NCBI GenBank assembly: GCA_039029135.1
Contig: JBCCGT010000016.1
Location: 57,660 to 121,659, forward strand
From: JALZVT01 sp039029135
Lineage (GTDB): Bacteria > Pseudomonadota > Gammaproteobacteria > Pseudomonadales > Azotimanducaceae
Length of the DNA: 64,000 nucleotides
Direction: 5' to 3'
Notes under the pieces: generated by a model
Told to the model about the DNA's origin: nothing
The model's input: only the letters and a program-made list of their open reading frames with translations
Database searches by the model: none
In this document: piece after piece, positions 52,986-63,427 of the stretch
Position numbering within the stretch: position 1 is the first letter of the stretch
How the letters are laid out: every line of letters begins with the position of its first letter
Position numbers and translations under genes: made by a program

Positions 52986-54022
52986 CTCGCGGCACCGCTC
53001 GCGGCCGATAGGTTCAGACCGAGACGTTCGCCGCCGTACCCAACGGCTTCGCACCAGGCGGCATTGTCGGCGTACCAGTCGACCGTGGCGCGCACGCCGT
53101 CGTCGAAGTCGTGCCGCGCCCGGAAACCGAAGTCGGCCTCGATCCGCGACGGGTCGATCGCATAGCGACGATCGTGACCGGGTCGATCGGCAACGAAGCG
53201 CAGCAGATGATCGAGCGCGTCGCTCGCCAGACCGCGTCGCGCCGCGACTGCGTGCAGCACCGTCTGTGCGACTTCGAGATTGGTCCGCTCGGTGCGGGCG
53301 CCGATGTTGTAGGCGCTGCCGGGCGCGCCGCGCTCTAACAGCATCGTCAGCGCGCGCACGTGATCGTCGACGTGCAGCCAGTCGCGCACCTGCTGACCAT
53401 CGCCGTACAGCGGAATGGGCTCGTCGCTCAGCGCGCGGCGAATCGCGAGCGGTATCAGCTTCTCTGGATGCTGATACGGCCCGTAGTTGTTGGAGCAGTT
53501 TGAGACGATCACCGGCGCGCCGTAGGTCTTGTGCCAGGCGCGCGCGAGATGATCGGCGGCCGCCTTGGTCGCGGAGTACGGCGAATTCGGCTCGCGTGGC
53601 GACGCCTCGTCGAAGGCGCCGCGTTCGCCCAGCGAGCCGTAGACCTCATCGGTCGACACGTGCAGCACGCGCGTCGCGCCGCAGCCGCGCGCCGCCTCCA
53701 GCACGTTGAAGGTGCCGAGCACGTTGGTGTGCAGAAACTCGGCCGGCGCGTCGATCGAGCGATCCACGTGCGATTCGGCGGCCAGGTGGGCAATCGCGTC
53801 CGGCCGCCAGTCGGCGCACAGCGCGCGCAGCGCGTCGCGCTCGCAGACATCCAGCTCGACCAGGCGGTGATTGCTGTGCCCGTCGCAGGCCGACAGGTTG
53901 GCCCGGTGACCTGCGTAGGTCAGTTTGTCGACCGTACACACCTCGTACTGCAGGTCGCAGACGAGATGCCGGACGAGCGCGGAGCCGATGAAGCCGGCGC
54001 CGCCGGTGACGAGAATCTTCAT
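52982..54022 (-). CDS. rfbB: dTDP-glucose 4,6-dehydratase
   Basis: 346 residues from ATG 54022 (MKILVTGGAGFIGSALVRHL). Extended SDR with NAD motif GGAGFIGSA, LAAESHVDRSIDAPAEFLHT, catalytic DEVYGSLG and YSATKAAADHLAR, and SNCSNNYGPYQHPEKLIPL. Leads the operon rfbB-rfbA-rfbC-rfbD for dTDP-L-rhamnose, a building block for the O-antigen or exopolysaccharide encoded beyond the tRNA. The 228-base gap before it holds both its promoter and that of the tRNA; I cannot resolve either. Confidence 0.97.
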   Translation of the reverse strand: MKILVTGGAGFIGSALVRHLVCDLQYEVCTVDKLTYAGHRANLSACDGHSNHRLVELDVCERDALRALCADWRPDAIAHLAAESHVDRSIDAPAEFLHTNVLGTFNVLEAARGCGATRVLHVSTDEVYGSLGERGAFDEASPREPNSPYSATKAAADHLARAWHKTYGAPVIVSNCSNNYGPYQHPEKLIPLAIRRALSDEPIPLYGDGQQVRDWLHVDDHVRALTMLLERGAPGSAYNIGARTERTNLEVAQTVLHAVAARRGLASDALDHLLRFVADRPGHDRRYAIDPSRIEADFGFRARHDFDDGVRATVDWYADNAAWCEAVGYGGERLGLNLSAASGAAR

Positions 54023-54250
54023 AGCTGGATTCGCAAGTCCGCCGTCCTGCCGAGTGTGCCCGCGCGACTGTCCTGTCGCAGTTACCGCGCCGAGTCTAGC
54101 AGGGCGTCGTGGGCAACTTGCGAAAACGGTCTCACTGACGGCAACAAGTCGCGTGGGAATCAGGGTCGCTTGCCCGCGGGTCCTGGGCGTGTCGGGGAGC
54201 CACCAAAGAGCGTCACGAGTGGGCCTGTCCCATGCTAGCATCCGCCGTCC

Positions 54251-54327
<77 letters not shown>

Positions 54328-54384
54328 AGCGCTTTCGCTACGCGAAAGCGCTACCCGACAGCAGCTTTGGCGCAGCCAAAGCTG
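54328..54384. repeat. Two strong hairpins directly after the tRNA
   Basis: AGCGCTTTCGC-TAC-GCGAAAGCGCT occupies 54328-54352 and starts on the base after CCA. CAGCTTTGGC-GCA-GCCAAAGCTG occupies 54362-54384. Both arms are perfect and both share a GCTTT...AAAGC core, so they look like two members of one palindromic family. No T-run follows either. They could shape tRNA 3' processing or be REP-like repeats. Confidence 0.8.
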
Positions 54385-54492
54385 TGAGAGGGGAGTTCTT
54401 TTCACCTCGCTCATCTCACCACATCGCCACGATCTCCCGGAGCCCACATCGACCGCATCGCCCTCAACGCCTGGCTGATCATTGCCTGCTTC

Positions 54493-55605
54493 GTGGCGGT
54501 GCTGCTGCTGTCTTCCCAGAGTGCCGCGAGCCTCGTCACCTACATCCTGGCGCTCGCGATGCTGTTGCGCGTCTCCGCCTGGCGCGATGTCTTTCACTGC
54601 CCGATGGTGTGGCCCGTCGTCGCGCTGCTGATCTATCTGCCGCTGACGACGCTCTGGTCCACACCGTTCGAACCGCGAGAGGTGCTGACCTACGGCGCGC
54701 GCGGCCTGCTGATCTTCTGCTTCGTCGTCGCGGCCGCGGAGTGCCAGCTGCGCGGCGAGGTCCAGCGCGGCCTGGGTCTCGCGCTCGGGGTTGCGGCGGC
54801 CACGCTCGCGCTGCTAACGATTCCGCTGTTCTATCTCTATCCGCCGGAAGACGGTCGCCTGAACGGGCTCGGCCAGCTCGATACGCACGTGGTGGCGGGT
54901 CTGGTCTACGGCGCGGCACTGATAATGATTGCGCACGCGCTCCTGCAGCGTCGTACACCGCTGTGGACGGCCGTGGGGCTGTGCTGCGTTGCGCTGCTGG
55001 CCGTCGCCGTCTGGCTGACGAACTCGCTAAACGCGTGGGTGTCGGTGCTGTCCGGCGTTTTGGTGCTGCTCGCGGCGCATACGCTGCGCCGGGTCGGCGT
55101 CTTCGTCGCCGTTATCGGCGCGCTCGCCTGTGTCGCCGCGATTGCGGCAGCGACGCTCGTACTGCAGTTCGTCGACGATCCGGAATCGGTCCGTCGGCTG
55201 CTGCCGCGCGGCGACAGTTTTCGCGAGGTTTTGTGGCGGGTGACGCTGGAGCGCGTGGCCGACGCGCCCTGGTTCGGCAACGGCATCGCGACCGTCGACG
55301 ACGTCGATATCGGACATGCGATTCTGCAACACCCGCACAGCATGTATCTGGCGGTCCTGTTTCAGGGCGGCGTGTTTGGGCTCGTCCTGTTTGTCTGGCT
55401 GATTCTGCGCACGCTGCGCGAGCTTTTGAAAAACTACGCTCTGGGCGATGCCAAGCTTGGCCTCGCCATACTCGCCGTCGGCCTGCCGAGCTATCTGCTG
55501 GACGGGCACGAGCTGGTCGACAAGATCAGTGATACCTGGTTTTTGTTCTGGCTGCCCGTGGCGCTGGCGCTCGGGCTGCGCTGGCACCCGGGGCTGCGCA
55601 GCTAA
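54493..55605 (+). CDS. O-antigen ligase/polymerase-like membrane protein
   Basis: About 370 residues with roughly ten hydrophobic spans and one longer external loop that includes GDSFREVLWRVTLERVADAP, WFGNGI and HPHSMYLAVLFQGGVFG, the Wzy_C/O-antigen ligase pattern. It should polymerise or ligate a polysaccharide at the periplasmic face. GTG 54493 is the first usual start, but the frame upstream (IDRIALNAWLIIACF) continues the first membrane helix without a break as far as 54448, so the true start may be a rare codon upstream. Neighbours are glycosyltransferases and manC. Confidence 0.8.
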   Translation: MAVLLLSSQSAASLVTYILALAMLLRVSAWRDVFHCPMVWPVVALLIYLPLTTLWSTPFEPREVLTYGARGLLIFCFVVAAAECQLRGEVQRGLGLALGVAAATLALLTIPLFYLYPPEDGRLNGLGQLDTHVVAGLVYGAALIMIAHALLQRRTPLWTAVGLCCVALLAVAVWLTNSLNAWVSVLSGVLVLLAAHTLRRVGVFVAVIGALACVAAIAAATLVLQFVDDPESVRRLLPRGDSFREVLWRVTLERVADAPWFGNGIATVDDVDIGHAILQHPHSMYLAVLFQGGVFGLVLFVWLILRTLRELLKNYALGDAKLGLAILAVGLPSYLLDGHELVDKISDTWFLFWLPVALALGLRWHPGLRS

Positions 55606-56756
55606 ACGCGTCTGCCCCTGCCCGCTGCCGCATCTTCGATGGCGGCCAGCGTGATCTCGGCCGTGCGGCGCCAACTAAATTCTGCCGCCCGGCGCCTGGC
55701 CGCCGCCGCGAGGTCGGCGCGCAGATTGGCGTCCGCGCACATGCGGTTGAGCTTGTCCTGAATGTCAGAGGTCGACGCAGGGTCGACGTATAGGGCCGCG
55801 TCTGCGGCAACCTCTGGCAACGCGCCCGTGTTTGCGGCGAGCACCGGCGTGCCGAGTGCCAGCGCGTCCGCGACGGGCAGGCCGAAGCCCTCGTGCAGCG
55901 ACGGCTGCACCAGGAAGTCGGCCGCCGCGATCAGCGCGGTTTTATCAGCGTCATCCGCGTCCGCGACTACGGCGACGCGCTCGCCCAACCGTTCCGCCGC
56001 CGCCTTGACGGTGTCGTTGTGCCAGCCGCCGCTCGAGATGATCAACATGCGTTGCCGCGGCGGGTTGTCGTCGTCCACGAGCGAGGCGTAGGCCGCCAGC
56101 AGGCGCCCGAGATTTTTCCTCGGTTCCATGGTGCCGCAAAACACGAAGTAGGGTTCGGCGAACGGCCGCGCTACAGCCGATCTAGGTGCGTCGTGGGGAT
56201 CAGCCGTAGCTGCGTTTGGTTGCTCGGGCTCGATCGTCGGAGCCAGCGGCGCGACGCGCAGGCGCTCGTCCGCGTCCGGCGTCAGTGCAACGACGTCTTG
56301 GCGGACGCTCTCTGTCGTGGTCAAAAGCTGATCCGCCCTGGCGATGGACGCCGGCGTGGTCCGGCGCTCCAACGCGCGTCCTCCCATACGCATCGTGTCG
56401 GGATGGGTGCGCCAGACCAGATCGTGAATCGTCAGGACGCCGGCCATGCCGACGGGCAACGGCGGCAGAAAATGCCGCGGCGCGAAGTACACGTCGGCCT
56501 CGTCTGCGCGGGCCCAGCGCGGGAACGTGAACCGGGCGTGCGCATGGTTGAGCAGCGGTGCGCTGTGGCGGGTCGTGCGCCACACGACGTCTGCCCAGCG
56601 CGCCGGCGGCGCGATGTCCGCGCCGTTGCCGTACAGGAAGTAGCGATGCGCGCTGATCTCCAGCAGCTCGTTCATGAGCCGCCGCAGATACTGACCGATG
56701 CCGGTGTACGGATGGGCCAGCGGCCGGGCGTCGACCGCGACGCGCAGAGAGCCCAT
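55602..56756 (-). CDS. Glycosyltransferase family 4
   Basis: 384 residues. The N-terminal nucleotide-free domain begins LRVAVDARPLAHPYTGIGQY. The C-terminal GT-B domain shows YFVFCGTMEPRKNLGRLLAA and the E-x7-E type motif PSLHEGFGLPVADALALGTP. It resembles mannosyltransferases such as WbpX/WbdC types that use GDP-mannose or GDP-rhamnose, but donor and acceptor are not fixed by sequence. Overlaps the end of the ligase-like gene by four bases in convergent orientation. Confidence 0.88.
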   Translation of the reverse strand: MGSLRVAVDARPLAHPYTGIGQYLRRLMNELLEISAHRYFLYGNGADIAPPARWADVVWRTTRHSAPLLNHAHARFTFPRWARADEADVYFAPRHFLPPLPVGMAGVLTIHDLVWRTHPDTMRMGGRALERRTTPASIARADQLLTTTESVRQDVVALTPDADERLRVAPLAPTIEPEQPNAATADPHDAPRSAVARPFAEPYFVFCGTMEPRKNLGRLLAAYASLVDDDNPPRQRMLIISSGGWHNDTVKAAAERLGERVAVVADADDADKTALIAAADFLVQPSLHEGFGLPVADALALGTPVLAANTGALPEVAADAALYVDPASTSDIQDKLNRMCADANLRADLAAAARRRAAEFSWRRTAEITLAAIEDAAAGRGRRV

Positions 56757-56774
56757 GCTGCTTCGAAAGTTTCC

Positions 56775-58034
56775 CTAGACTTCGCTGGGTTCGGCCAGCG
56801 CGGAGTTGGCGGCCAGCGGTACGCTGCGACGCGGCTGGTCGTTGTCGGCGAACGTCTCGATCTCCATCGGACTTTCGGTGACGACGTCGCGCGGTTCCGG
56901 CAAATTGAGCAACTCGCGATACAGCTCAGCGTAGCGGGTGCCCATGAGACTGCCGGTAAAGAGCTTTTCGTAGCGGGCGTGCGCGCGCTTGCCCATCAGC
57001 GTCGCGAGCTCTGGGCGATAGTGCAGCTGATCCATCGCGCTGCGTAGGTCGGTCGCCGAGCCCGGCGGCACGACAAAGCCCGTTTCGCCGTCAATGTTCA
57101 CGTGCGACGTGCCGGAGCCGACCTCCGTTGAAATCAGCGCGCGGCTGTACATCGCGCCTTCTAGCAGCGTGACGCCGAATGCCTCGGAGCGCAGGTAAGA
57201 AGGAAAGACCACCGCGCGCGCCAGTTTGAACAGCGCGACCTTGGTCGCGTCGTTTACGCGGCCTGCGAAAATCAGGTTGTTCAGACCGAGCTTACGCGCC
57301 TTTGCCTTCAGCTCTTCTTCGGTAGGGCCCGAGCCGACGATGACAACCGAGTAGGGCGCGTCCTTAATCGCGTCGAGCAGTATGTGCAGGCCCTTGTAAT
57401 AGCGCAGCACGCCGACGAACAAGAAGAAATTGCGGCCATAGCGCTGTTCCGCCGCGACGAGATCGTCCGCGCTGTTGTCGGGATAAGACGCCTTGTTCAG
57501 ACCGATCGGCACGATCTCGACCTTGTCTGAAAACTGCGACAGCACGGGCGAGGTGGCGAAGTAGTTGGGCGACGTGCAAACGATTCGATCGACCGACCCC
57601 AAGAACCGATTCATCAGCGGCGCGTACAACCGGTTCAGAAATCGTTGGCGCACGATGTCGGAGTGATAGGTCAGCAGCGCGGGCTTGTTAACGCGCGCGG
57701 CGAAGTGCAGCACATCGGCGAACGGCCAGGGAAAGTGGTAGTGCACCACATCGGCCCAAGCCACGAGCCGCTTGAAGGTGCGCAGCGCGCTGAAGGAAAC
57801 GCTGCAGGAGGCGACCTCTGCGTCGAGGTGCGCGCGGTATACCCGACCCTCGTCGCGTCTTACAATCTGTGGTCGCGCATCGTTACTCAGCGCGAGGACC
57901 CGACTCAAAACACCGTGGGCCTTGGTATTGAGACAAATCTGCCGAATGACCTCTTCAAGGCCGCCCTGAGAATCAGGAAAATAGGTGCGGTACACATGCA
58001 ATATGCGCACGGGTCGGTGTTCGTCCGAATGCAA
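56775..58034 (-). CDS. Glycosyltransferase family 4
   Basis: 419 residues. Starts VRILHVYRTYFPDSQGGLEE, then VVHYHFPWPFADVLHFAA and a long GT-B C-terminal domain: FFLFVGVLRYYKGLHILLDA, IVGSGPTEEELKAKARKLGL and FPSYLRSEAFGVTLLEGAMY (E-x7-E). It has the look of the WbpY/WbpZ family. It ends 18 bases from the other GT4 gene, in the same direction, so both share a transcript, divergent from manC. The C-terminal 40 residues are polar and unlike the fold. Confidence 0.88.
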   Translation of the reverse strand: MHSDEHRPVRILHVYRTYFPDSQGGLEEVIRQICLNTKAHGVLSRVLALSNDARPQIVRRDEGRVYRAHLDAEVASCSVSFSALRTFKRLVAWADVVHYHFPWPFADVLHFAARVNKPALLTYHSDIVRQRFLNRLYAPLMNRFLGSVDRIVCTSPNYFATSPVLSQFSDKVEIVPIGLNKASYPDNSADDLVAAEQRYGRNFFLFVGVLRYYKGLHILLDAIKDAPYSVVIVGSGPTEEELKAKARKLGLNNLIFAGRVNDATKVALFKLARAVVFPSYLRSEAFGVTLLEGAMYSRALISTEVGSGTSHVNIDGETGFVVPPGSATDLRSAMDQLHYRPELATLMGKRAHARYEKLFTGSLMGTRYAELYRELLNLPEPRDVVTESPMEIETFADNDQPRRSVPLAANSALAEPSEV

Positions 58035-58151
58035 AGCTATCTACGATGGCGGCAGGGCAGTGGCCGAGACTCTAGCAATGGCCCTTGGCCAAGGCAATGC
58101 GCCTACTGGATGGGAAATGTGCGCTGCTTATCATTTTGATGGGGAATCTAC

Positions 58152-59567
58152 ATGACTAAAGTTGTGCCAGTCGTGCTCGCCGGTGGCTCCGGCACGCGAC
58201 TGTGGCCGCTGTCGCGGAAGCTGTTTCCGAAACAGTTCCATCGCCTGCTGGGCGATGAGTCGCTGCTGCAGAACACGCTTACGCGACTCGACCCGATGCC
58301 CCACGCCGCACCGATCGTGATTTGCGGTGAAGACATGCGATTCATGGTCGCCGAACAGTGTCGCGAGGCCGGTATTGAATGGAGCGGCATCATTCTTGAG
58401 CCTGCCGCCCGCAACACGGCGCCGGCGATCGGCCTTGCCGCGAGTTTTGCGCTGCGCAACGACCCCGATGCGGTACTTGCCGTGCTGCCGTCTGATCACG
58501 CCATCATGGAGGCGGACTGTTTTCGCCGCGCATTGTCCGACGCAACCGACGCGGTCGCCGGAGGCGGACTGCTGACCTTCGGCATCCGGCCTGAATTTCC
58601 AAACACGCAGTTTGGTTATATCGAAAAATCGACGGACGAAACCCGGCGCGGCGTGTTTACGGTCGATGCGTTTCACGAAAAGCCCGACGCGGAGCGCGCG
58701 CGGGGGTTCGTCGAATCGGGCCGCCACTTTTGGAACAGCGGCATGTTCGTGTTTCGGGCGGATGCCTATCTCGCCGAGCTGCAAAAGTTCGAGCCCGAGA
58801 TGCACGCCTGCGTCACCGAGTCGATGGCCGCCGGCGAGGCCGACCTGGATTTCTTCCGTCCCAGCAAGAAATTCGAAGATTCGCCGTCCCAGTCGATCGA
58901 CTACGCGGTCATGGAGCGCACCGACAAGGCGCTGATAATGCCCGTCGACTTCGGCTGGAACGACGTGGGTTCCTGGTCCGCGCTGTGGGACATCAGCGAC
59001 AAGGACGAGGGCGACAACGCCTGCATCGGCGACGTGCTGACGGAAGACACCCGCGAGTCGCTATTGGTGTCGCAATCACGGCTGGTCGCCGCGGTCGGCG
59101 TCGAGGGCATTGTCGCGATCGAAACACCGGACGCCGTGCTGATCGCCAGCCGCGACAAGGTGAAGGAAGTCGGCAAGCTGGTGAAAGAACTCGGCGCGCG
59201 CGGGCGCGAGGAGCACATCACGCACACCGAGGTCTTCCGACCCTGGGGCAGCTACGAGTCCGTCGAGGTGGGCGAGCGCTATCAGGTCAAGCGCATTCGC
59301 GTGAAACCGGGCGCGAGCCTGTCGCTACAGATGCACTATCACCGGGCCGAACACTGGATCGTCGTGACCGGCACGGCAGTCGTGCATCGCGACGAAGAAG
59401 AGCACGTGCTGTCGGAAAACGAGAGCATCTACATTCCGCTCGGCGCGACGCACCGACTGACCAACCCCGGCAAGCTGCCGCTGGAGCTGATCGAGGTTCA
59501 GGTTGGTTCTTATCTGGGTGAGGACGATATCGTTCGCTTCGAAGACGTTTACGGCCGCAGCGGCTGA
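58152..59567 (+). CDS. manC: Mannose-1-phosphate guanylyltransferase / mannose-6-phosphate isomerase
   Basis: 471 residues, bifunctional type II (WbpW/AlgA/CpsB). The N-terminal nucleotidyltransferase shows VPVVLAGGSGTRLWPLSRKL and FPKQF, and VLAVLPSDHAIM. The C-terminal cupin isomerase domain begins near HTEVFRPWGSYESVEVGERY with LSLQMHYHRAEHWIVV as the metal site. It makes GDP-mannose for the neighbouring glycosyltransferases. ATG 58152 follows TGGGGAA. The last 17 codons occur again downstream at 59610-59663. Confidence 0.96.
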   Translation: MTKVVPVVLAGGSGTRLWPLSRKLFPKQFHRLLGDESLLQNTLTRLDPMPHAAPIVICGEDMRFMVAEQCREAGIEWSGIILEPAARNTAPAIGLAASFALRNDPDAVLAVLPSDHAIMEADCFRRALSDATDAVAGGGLLTFGIRPEFPNTQFGYIEKSTDETRRGVFTVDAFHEKPDAERARGFVESGRHFWNSGMFVFRADAYLAELQKFEPEMHACVTESMAAGEADLDFFRPSKKFEDSPSQSIDYAVMERTDKALIMPVDFGWNDVGSWSALWDISDKDEGDNACIGDVLTEDTRESLLVSQSRLVAAVGVEGIVAIETPDAVLIASRDKVKEVGKLVKELGARGREEHITHTEVFRPWGSYESVEVGERYQVKRIRVKPGASLSLQMHYHRAEHWIVVTGTAVVHRDEEEHVLSENESIYIPLGATHRLTNPGKLPLELIEVQVGSYLGEDDIVRFEDVYGRSG

Positions 59568-59609
59568 TAACGCGATCTGAGGGTAGCGCCCGTGCAGTGG
59601 CCGCGGGCG

Positions 59610-59659
59610 CTGGGTGAGGACGACATCGTCCGCTTCGAAGACGTCTACGGACGCAGCGG

Positions 59660-59663
<4 letters not shown>
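59610..59663 (+). pseudogene. manC: Orphan second copy of the manC 3' end
   Basis: These 54 bases encode LGEDDIVRFEDVYGRSG and a stop, exactly the same 17 residues that end manC (59514-59567). The DNA differs from the first copy at a few third positions only (and in TAG versus TGA), so all changes are synonymous. There is no gene in front of it. It is probably the remnant of a second manC allele that evolved under selection and was then lost. Its stop shares four bases with the glyS stop on the other strand. Confidence 0.85.
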
Positions 59664-61024
<1,361 letters not shown>

Positions 61025-61226
61025 GTTATTGGCTCCCAGAGTGTCGACGGATCACGGCGGCGAAGCCTGTGTTCGCCGCGGGGCCGGGACTATACCGAAA
61101 CTCGGGTCTCGCGGGTAAATGTCGCTAGCTGGATCGGCCGCGTTGCCGCGGCCACAGGTGAACTGCGACCGCCGGCAGGCTACCCTTACGCGGACGTGGG
61201 GTTTCGATGGGTCAGGGGGAAAGCGC

Positions 61227-62006
61227 GTGTCTTCAACACTGTTCGATATGACCGGCAAGGTGGCGCTGATCACCGGTTCCAGCAAGGGCATCGGCCGCGC
61301 CATCGCCGAAGAGATGGCGCGCGCGGGGGCGCGGGTCGTGATTTCCAGCCGCAAGGCCGACGTCTGCGATGACGTGGCCGCCGCGATCAACGCCGAGCTC
61401 GAGGGCAAGCCAGGGGGCGCCGTGTCGATACCGGCCCACATCGGCGACAAGGCGGCGCTGGAACGCCTGGTGAGCGAGACCCGGGAGCAGCTTGGCCAGA
61501 TCGACGTGCTGGTGTGCAACGCTGCCGTTAACCCCTTCTACGGCGCGTCCCGCGACATTCCGGACTCCGCGTTCGAGAAGGTCATGAGCATCAACATCCA
61601 GTCCAATCACTGGCTGTGTCACATGGTGCTGCCGGAGATGGTCGAGCGCGGCGACGGCGTGGTCATCGTCGTGTCGTCCATCGGCGGGCTGCGCGGCAGC
61701 ACGGACCTCGGCGCCTACGCCATATCCAAGGCCGCCGACTTGCAGCTGGTACGCAACCTGGCGGCCGAATACGGGCCTCACAACATTCGCGTCAACGCGA
61801 TTTCGCCCGGCCTTATCCGCACCGACTTTGCGCGGGCGTTGTGGGAGAATCCTGAGACGCTGCAGAAGCGTACCTCCGGCGATCCGCTGCGGCGGATCGG
61901 CGAGCCGGAGGAGGTGGCCGGGGCGGCTGTCTTTCTTGCTTCGCGCGCCGGTGCCTTCATGACCGGGCAGAACATGGTCATCGACGGCGGCGCCACCAGC
62001 GTCTAG
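61227..62006 (+). CDS. Short-chain dehydrogenase/reductase
   Basis: 259 residues from GTG 61227, with AGGGGGA upstream. NAD(P) site ALITGSSKGIGRAIAEEMAR, NAG-type VLVCNAAVNPFYG, catalytic Ser in VVSSIGGLRGSTDLG and Tyr/Lys in AYAISKAADL, then the PG motif NAISPGLIRTDFARAL. Substrate unknown; members of this size act on fatty acyl, steroid or sugar alcohol substrates. Divergent from glyS with a 202-base gap in which no further gene is seen. Confidence 0.92.
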   Translation: MSSTLFDMTGKVALITGSSKGIGRAIAEEMARAGARVVISSRKADVCDDVAAAINAELEGKPGGAVSIPAHIGDKAALERLVSETREQLGQIDVLVCNAAVNPFYGASRDIPDSAFEKVMSINIQSNHWLCHMVLPEMVERGDGVVIVVSSIGGLRGSTDLGAYAISKAADLQLVRNLAAEYGPHNIRVNAISPGLIRTDFARALWENPETLQKRTSGDPLRRIGEPEEVAGAAVFLASRAGAFMTGQNMVIDGGATSV

Positions 62007-62156
62007 GCACGCGTAGCCTGCGGCGAGATTGGGGAACTGCTCGACGCGTTGCGCCGGGGAAGGCGACGACATCGGGGGCCAGCGGGCACAGCGGCGCAGC
62101 CGCAGGCGGAATAACGGCGGAATAACAGGAATAACAAGAGAACGGGGTATATCGGA

Positions 62157-62903
62157 ATGGATCAGGCAGACAGCAATCAACCACGCTGGTGGTCTCGGGC
62201 CACCCTCATCGGCGGCATCATCGCGCTGGCGCTGCTCGTGCTCGGGCCGCTCGGTACCCGGTTCGGCATCTGGGGGTTTCAGTTTGGTCTGATGTGCCTG
62301 TTCGGTGCCGTCGTGCTGGCGGCCATCGGCCTGATCGTCGCGATCTTCGGTTATCTGGTTGCACGCCGTAACAGCCTCGACGTCGATCGCCCCGTACTGG
62401 TCACGGGCGGCGTGATCGCGGCGCTGATACTGGCGGTGATGGGCGTGCAGGCAAACGCGGCCTTCTCGGTGCCGCCGATCCACAACATCTCGACCGACGT
62501 CGACGATCCGCCGGTGTTTCAGCGCGCGGGCGCCCTGCGCGGCGTGGACAGCAACTCGCTCGACTACGACGCGGCCACGCTCGCCCCGCAGCAGCAGGCC
62601 GCGTACCCGGACGTCAAACCGCTCGACTCGTCGCTGGCTCCTGAGGCCGCGATTGCGCGGGCGCAGACGGTGCTGGAAGACATGGGGTTGGAGATCATCG
62701 GCACCGACGCGGGGGGTAGCAGCATCGAGGCGACCTACACCTCGTTCTGGTTCGGCTTCAAGGACGACGTGGTCGTGCGGGTACGGCCGGCGGCCGGCGG
62801 CAGCCGCATCGACGTGCGCTCGGTGTCGCGCGTCGGCCAGAGCGATCTGGGCGCCAACGCGCGGCGCATCCTGCGCATACTGGAAGGCATGCAAGGCGGC
62901 TAA
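62157..62903 (+). CDS. DUF1499 domain membrane protein
   Basis: 248 residues. Three N-terminal spans (LIGGIIALALLVLGPLGTRF, LMCLFGAVVLAAIGLIVAIF, GGVIAALILAVMGVQANAAF) precede a periplasmic or cytoplasmic DUF1499 domain: VPPIHNISTDVDDPPVFQ, YPDVKPLDSS, IEATYTSFWFGFKDDVVVRV and RIDVRSVSRVGQSDLGANAR. The function of DUF1499 is not known. Its TAA stop lies inside the first of three palindromes. Confidence 0.88.
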   Translation: MDQADSNQPRWWSRATLIGGIIALALLVLGPLGTRFGIWGFQFGLMCLFGAVVLAAIGLIVAIFGYLVARRNSLDVDRPVLVTGGVIAALILAVMGVQANAAFSVPPIHNISTDVDDPPVFQRAGALRGVDSNSLDYDAATLAPQQQAAYPDVKPLDSSLAPEAAIARAQTVLEDMGLEIIGTDAGGSSIEATYTSFWFGFKDDVVVRVRPAAGGSRIDVRSVSRVGQSDLGANARRILRILEGMQGG

Positions 62904-62955
62904 TAGCCGCTCTCCGGGCGGCTGAAAGCCGCTATTCTGGGCGGCTCTTAGCCGC
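62896..62955. repeat. Three tandem GCGGCT-NNN-AGCCGC palindromes
   Basis: Perfect 6-base arms with three-base loops occur at 62896-62910 (loop AAT), 62918-62932 (GAA) and 62941-62955 (CTT), with periods of 22 and 23 bases and related spacers (TCTCCGG, TATTCTGG, TATCCCG). A degenerate fourth may follow (GGCTGAACGCCGCC). The arms are identical while loops and spacers vary, which suggests selection on pairing. They might act together as a terminator or belong to a REP-like family. Confidence 0.85.
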
Positions 62956-63022
62956 TATCCCGACCGGCTGAACGCCGCCGCCGGAGGCGGCGCCTTGCGA
63001 CAAGCACCAGGGAGGTGACAGC

Positions 63023-63409
63023 GTGAAGATTGCATTGGTCAGCGTACCGGTTCCCGATCCCGTCGCAGCGCACGAGATCTACACGACCCGGCTGGGCTTC
63101 GTATCGAAAACGTTCGAGCCGGAGAATCAGCTCGCTATCGTCGCCGCGCCCGAAGATCCGCAGGGCACCGCGATCCTGCTGGAACCCTGCAAGGGCAACT
63201 TCGCGGAGCCCTACCAGCAGGCCGCACACGACGCCAACATGCCCATCATCGTCTTCAGCGCGGCCGACCCTGCGGCGGAGCTGGCGCGGCTCGAGTCGCG
63301 CGGCGTGACGCTGCGCCCGGATCTCAATCGCCCCGAATGGGGTATCGACAACGTGTTCGAGGACGGCTGCGGCAACTTCGTCATGATGGAGGCCGATGCG
63401 ACCGACTGA
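63023..63409 (+). CDS. VOC family protein
   Basis: 128 residues from GTG 63023, with GGGAGGTG upstream. One glyoxalase-fold domain: IALVSVPVPDPVAAHEIYTT, RLGFVSKTFEPENQLAIVAA and GIDNVFEDGCGNFVMMEAD. Lacks the usual first His, so metal binding is doubtful. It is close to the EhpR/PhnB-like single-domain VOC proteins. Substrate unknown. Confidence 0.85.
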   Translation: MKIALVSVPVPDPVAAHEIYTTRLGFVSKTFEPENQLAIVAAPEDPQGTAILLEPCKGNFAEPYQQAAHDANMPIIVFSAADPAAELARLESRGVTLRPDLNRPEWGIDNVFEDGCGNFVMMEADATD

Positions 63410-63427
63410 GGCCGCGGCGTCGCCGAC

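Noticed and set aside
54328..54384. Second tRNA or small RNA directly after the CAU tRNA
   Set aside because: Two simple perfect hairpins only; no cloverleaf.
62896..62955. Short CRISPR array
   Set aside because: The repeats are only 15 bases, the spacers 7-8 bases, and the repeat loops differ. No cas gene is nearby.
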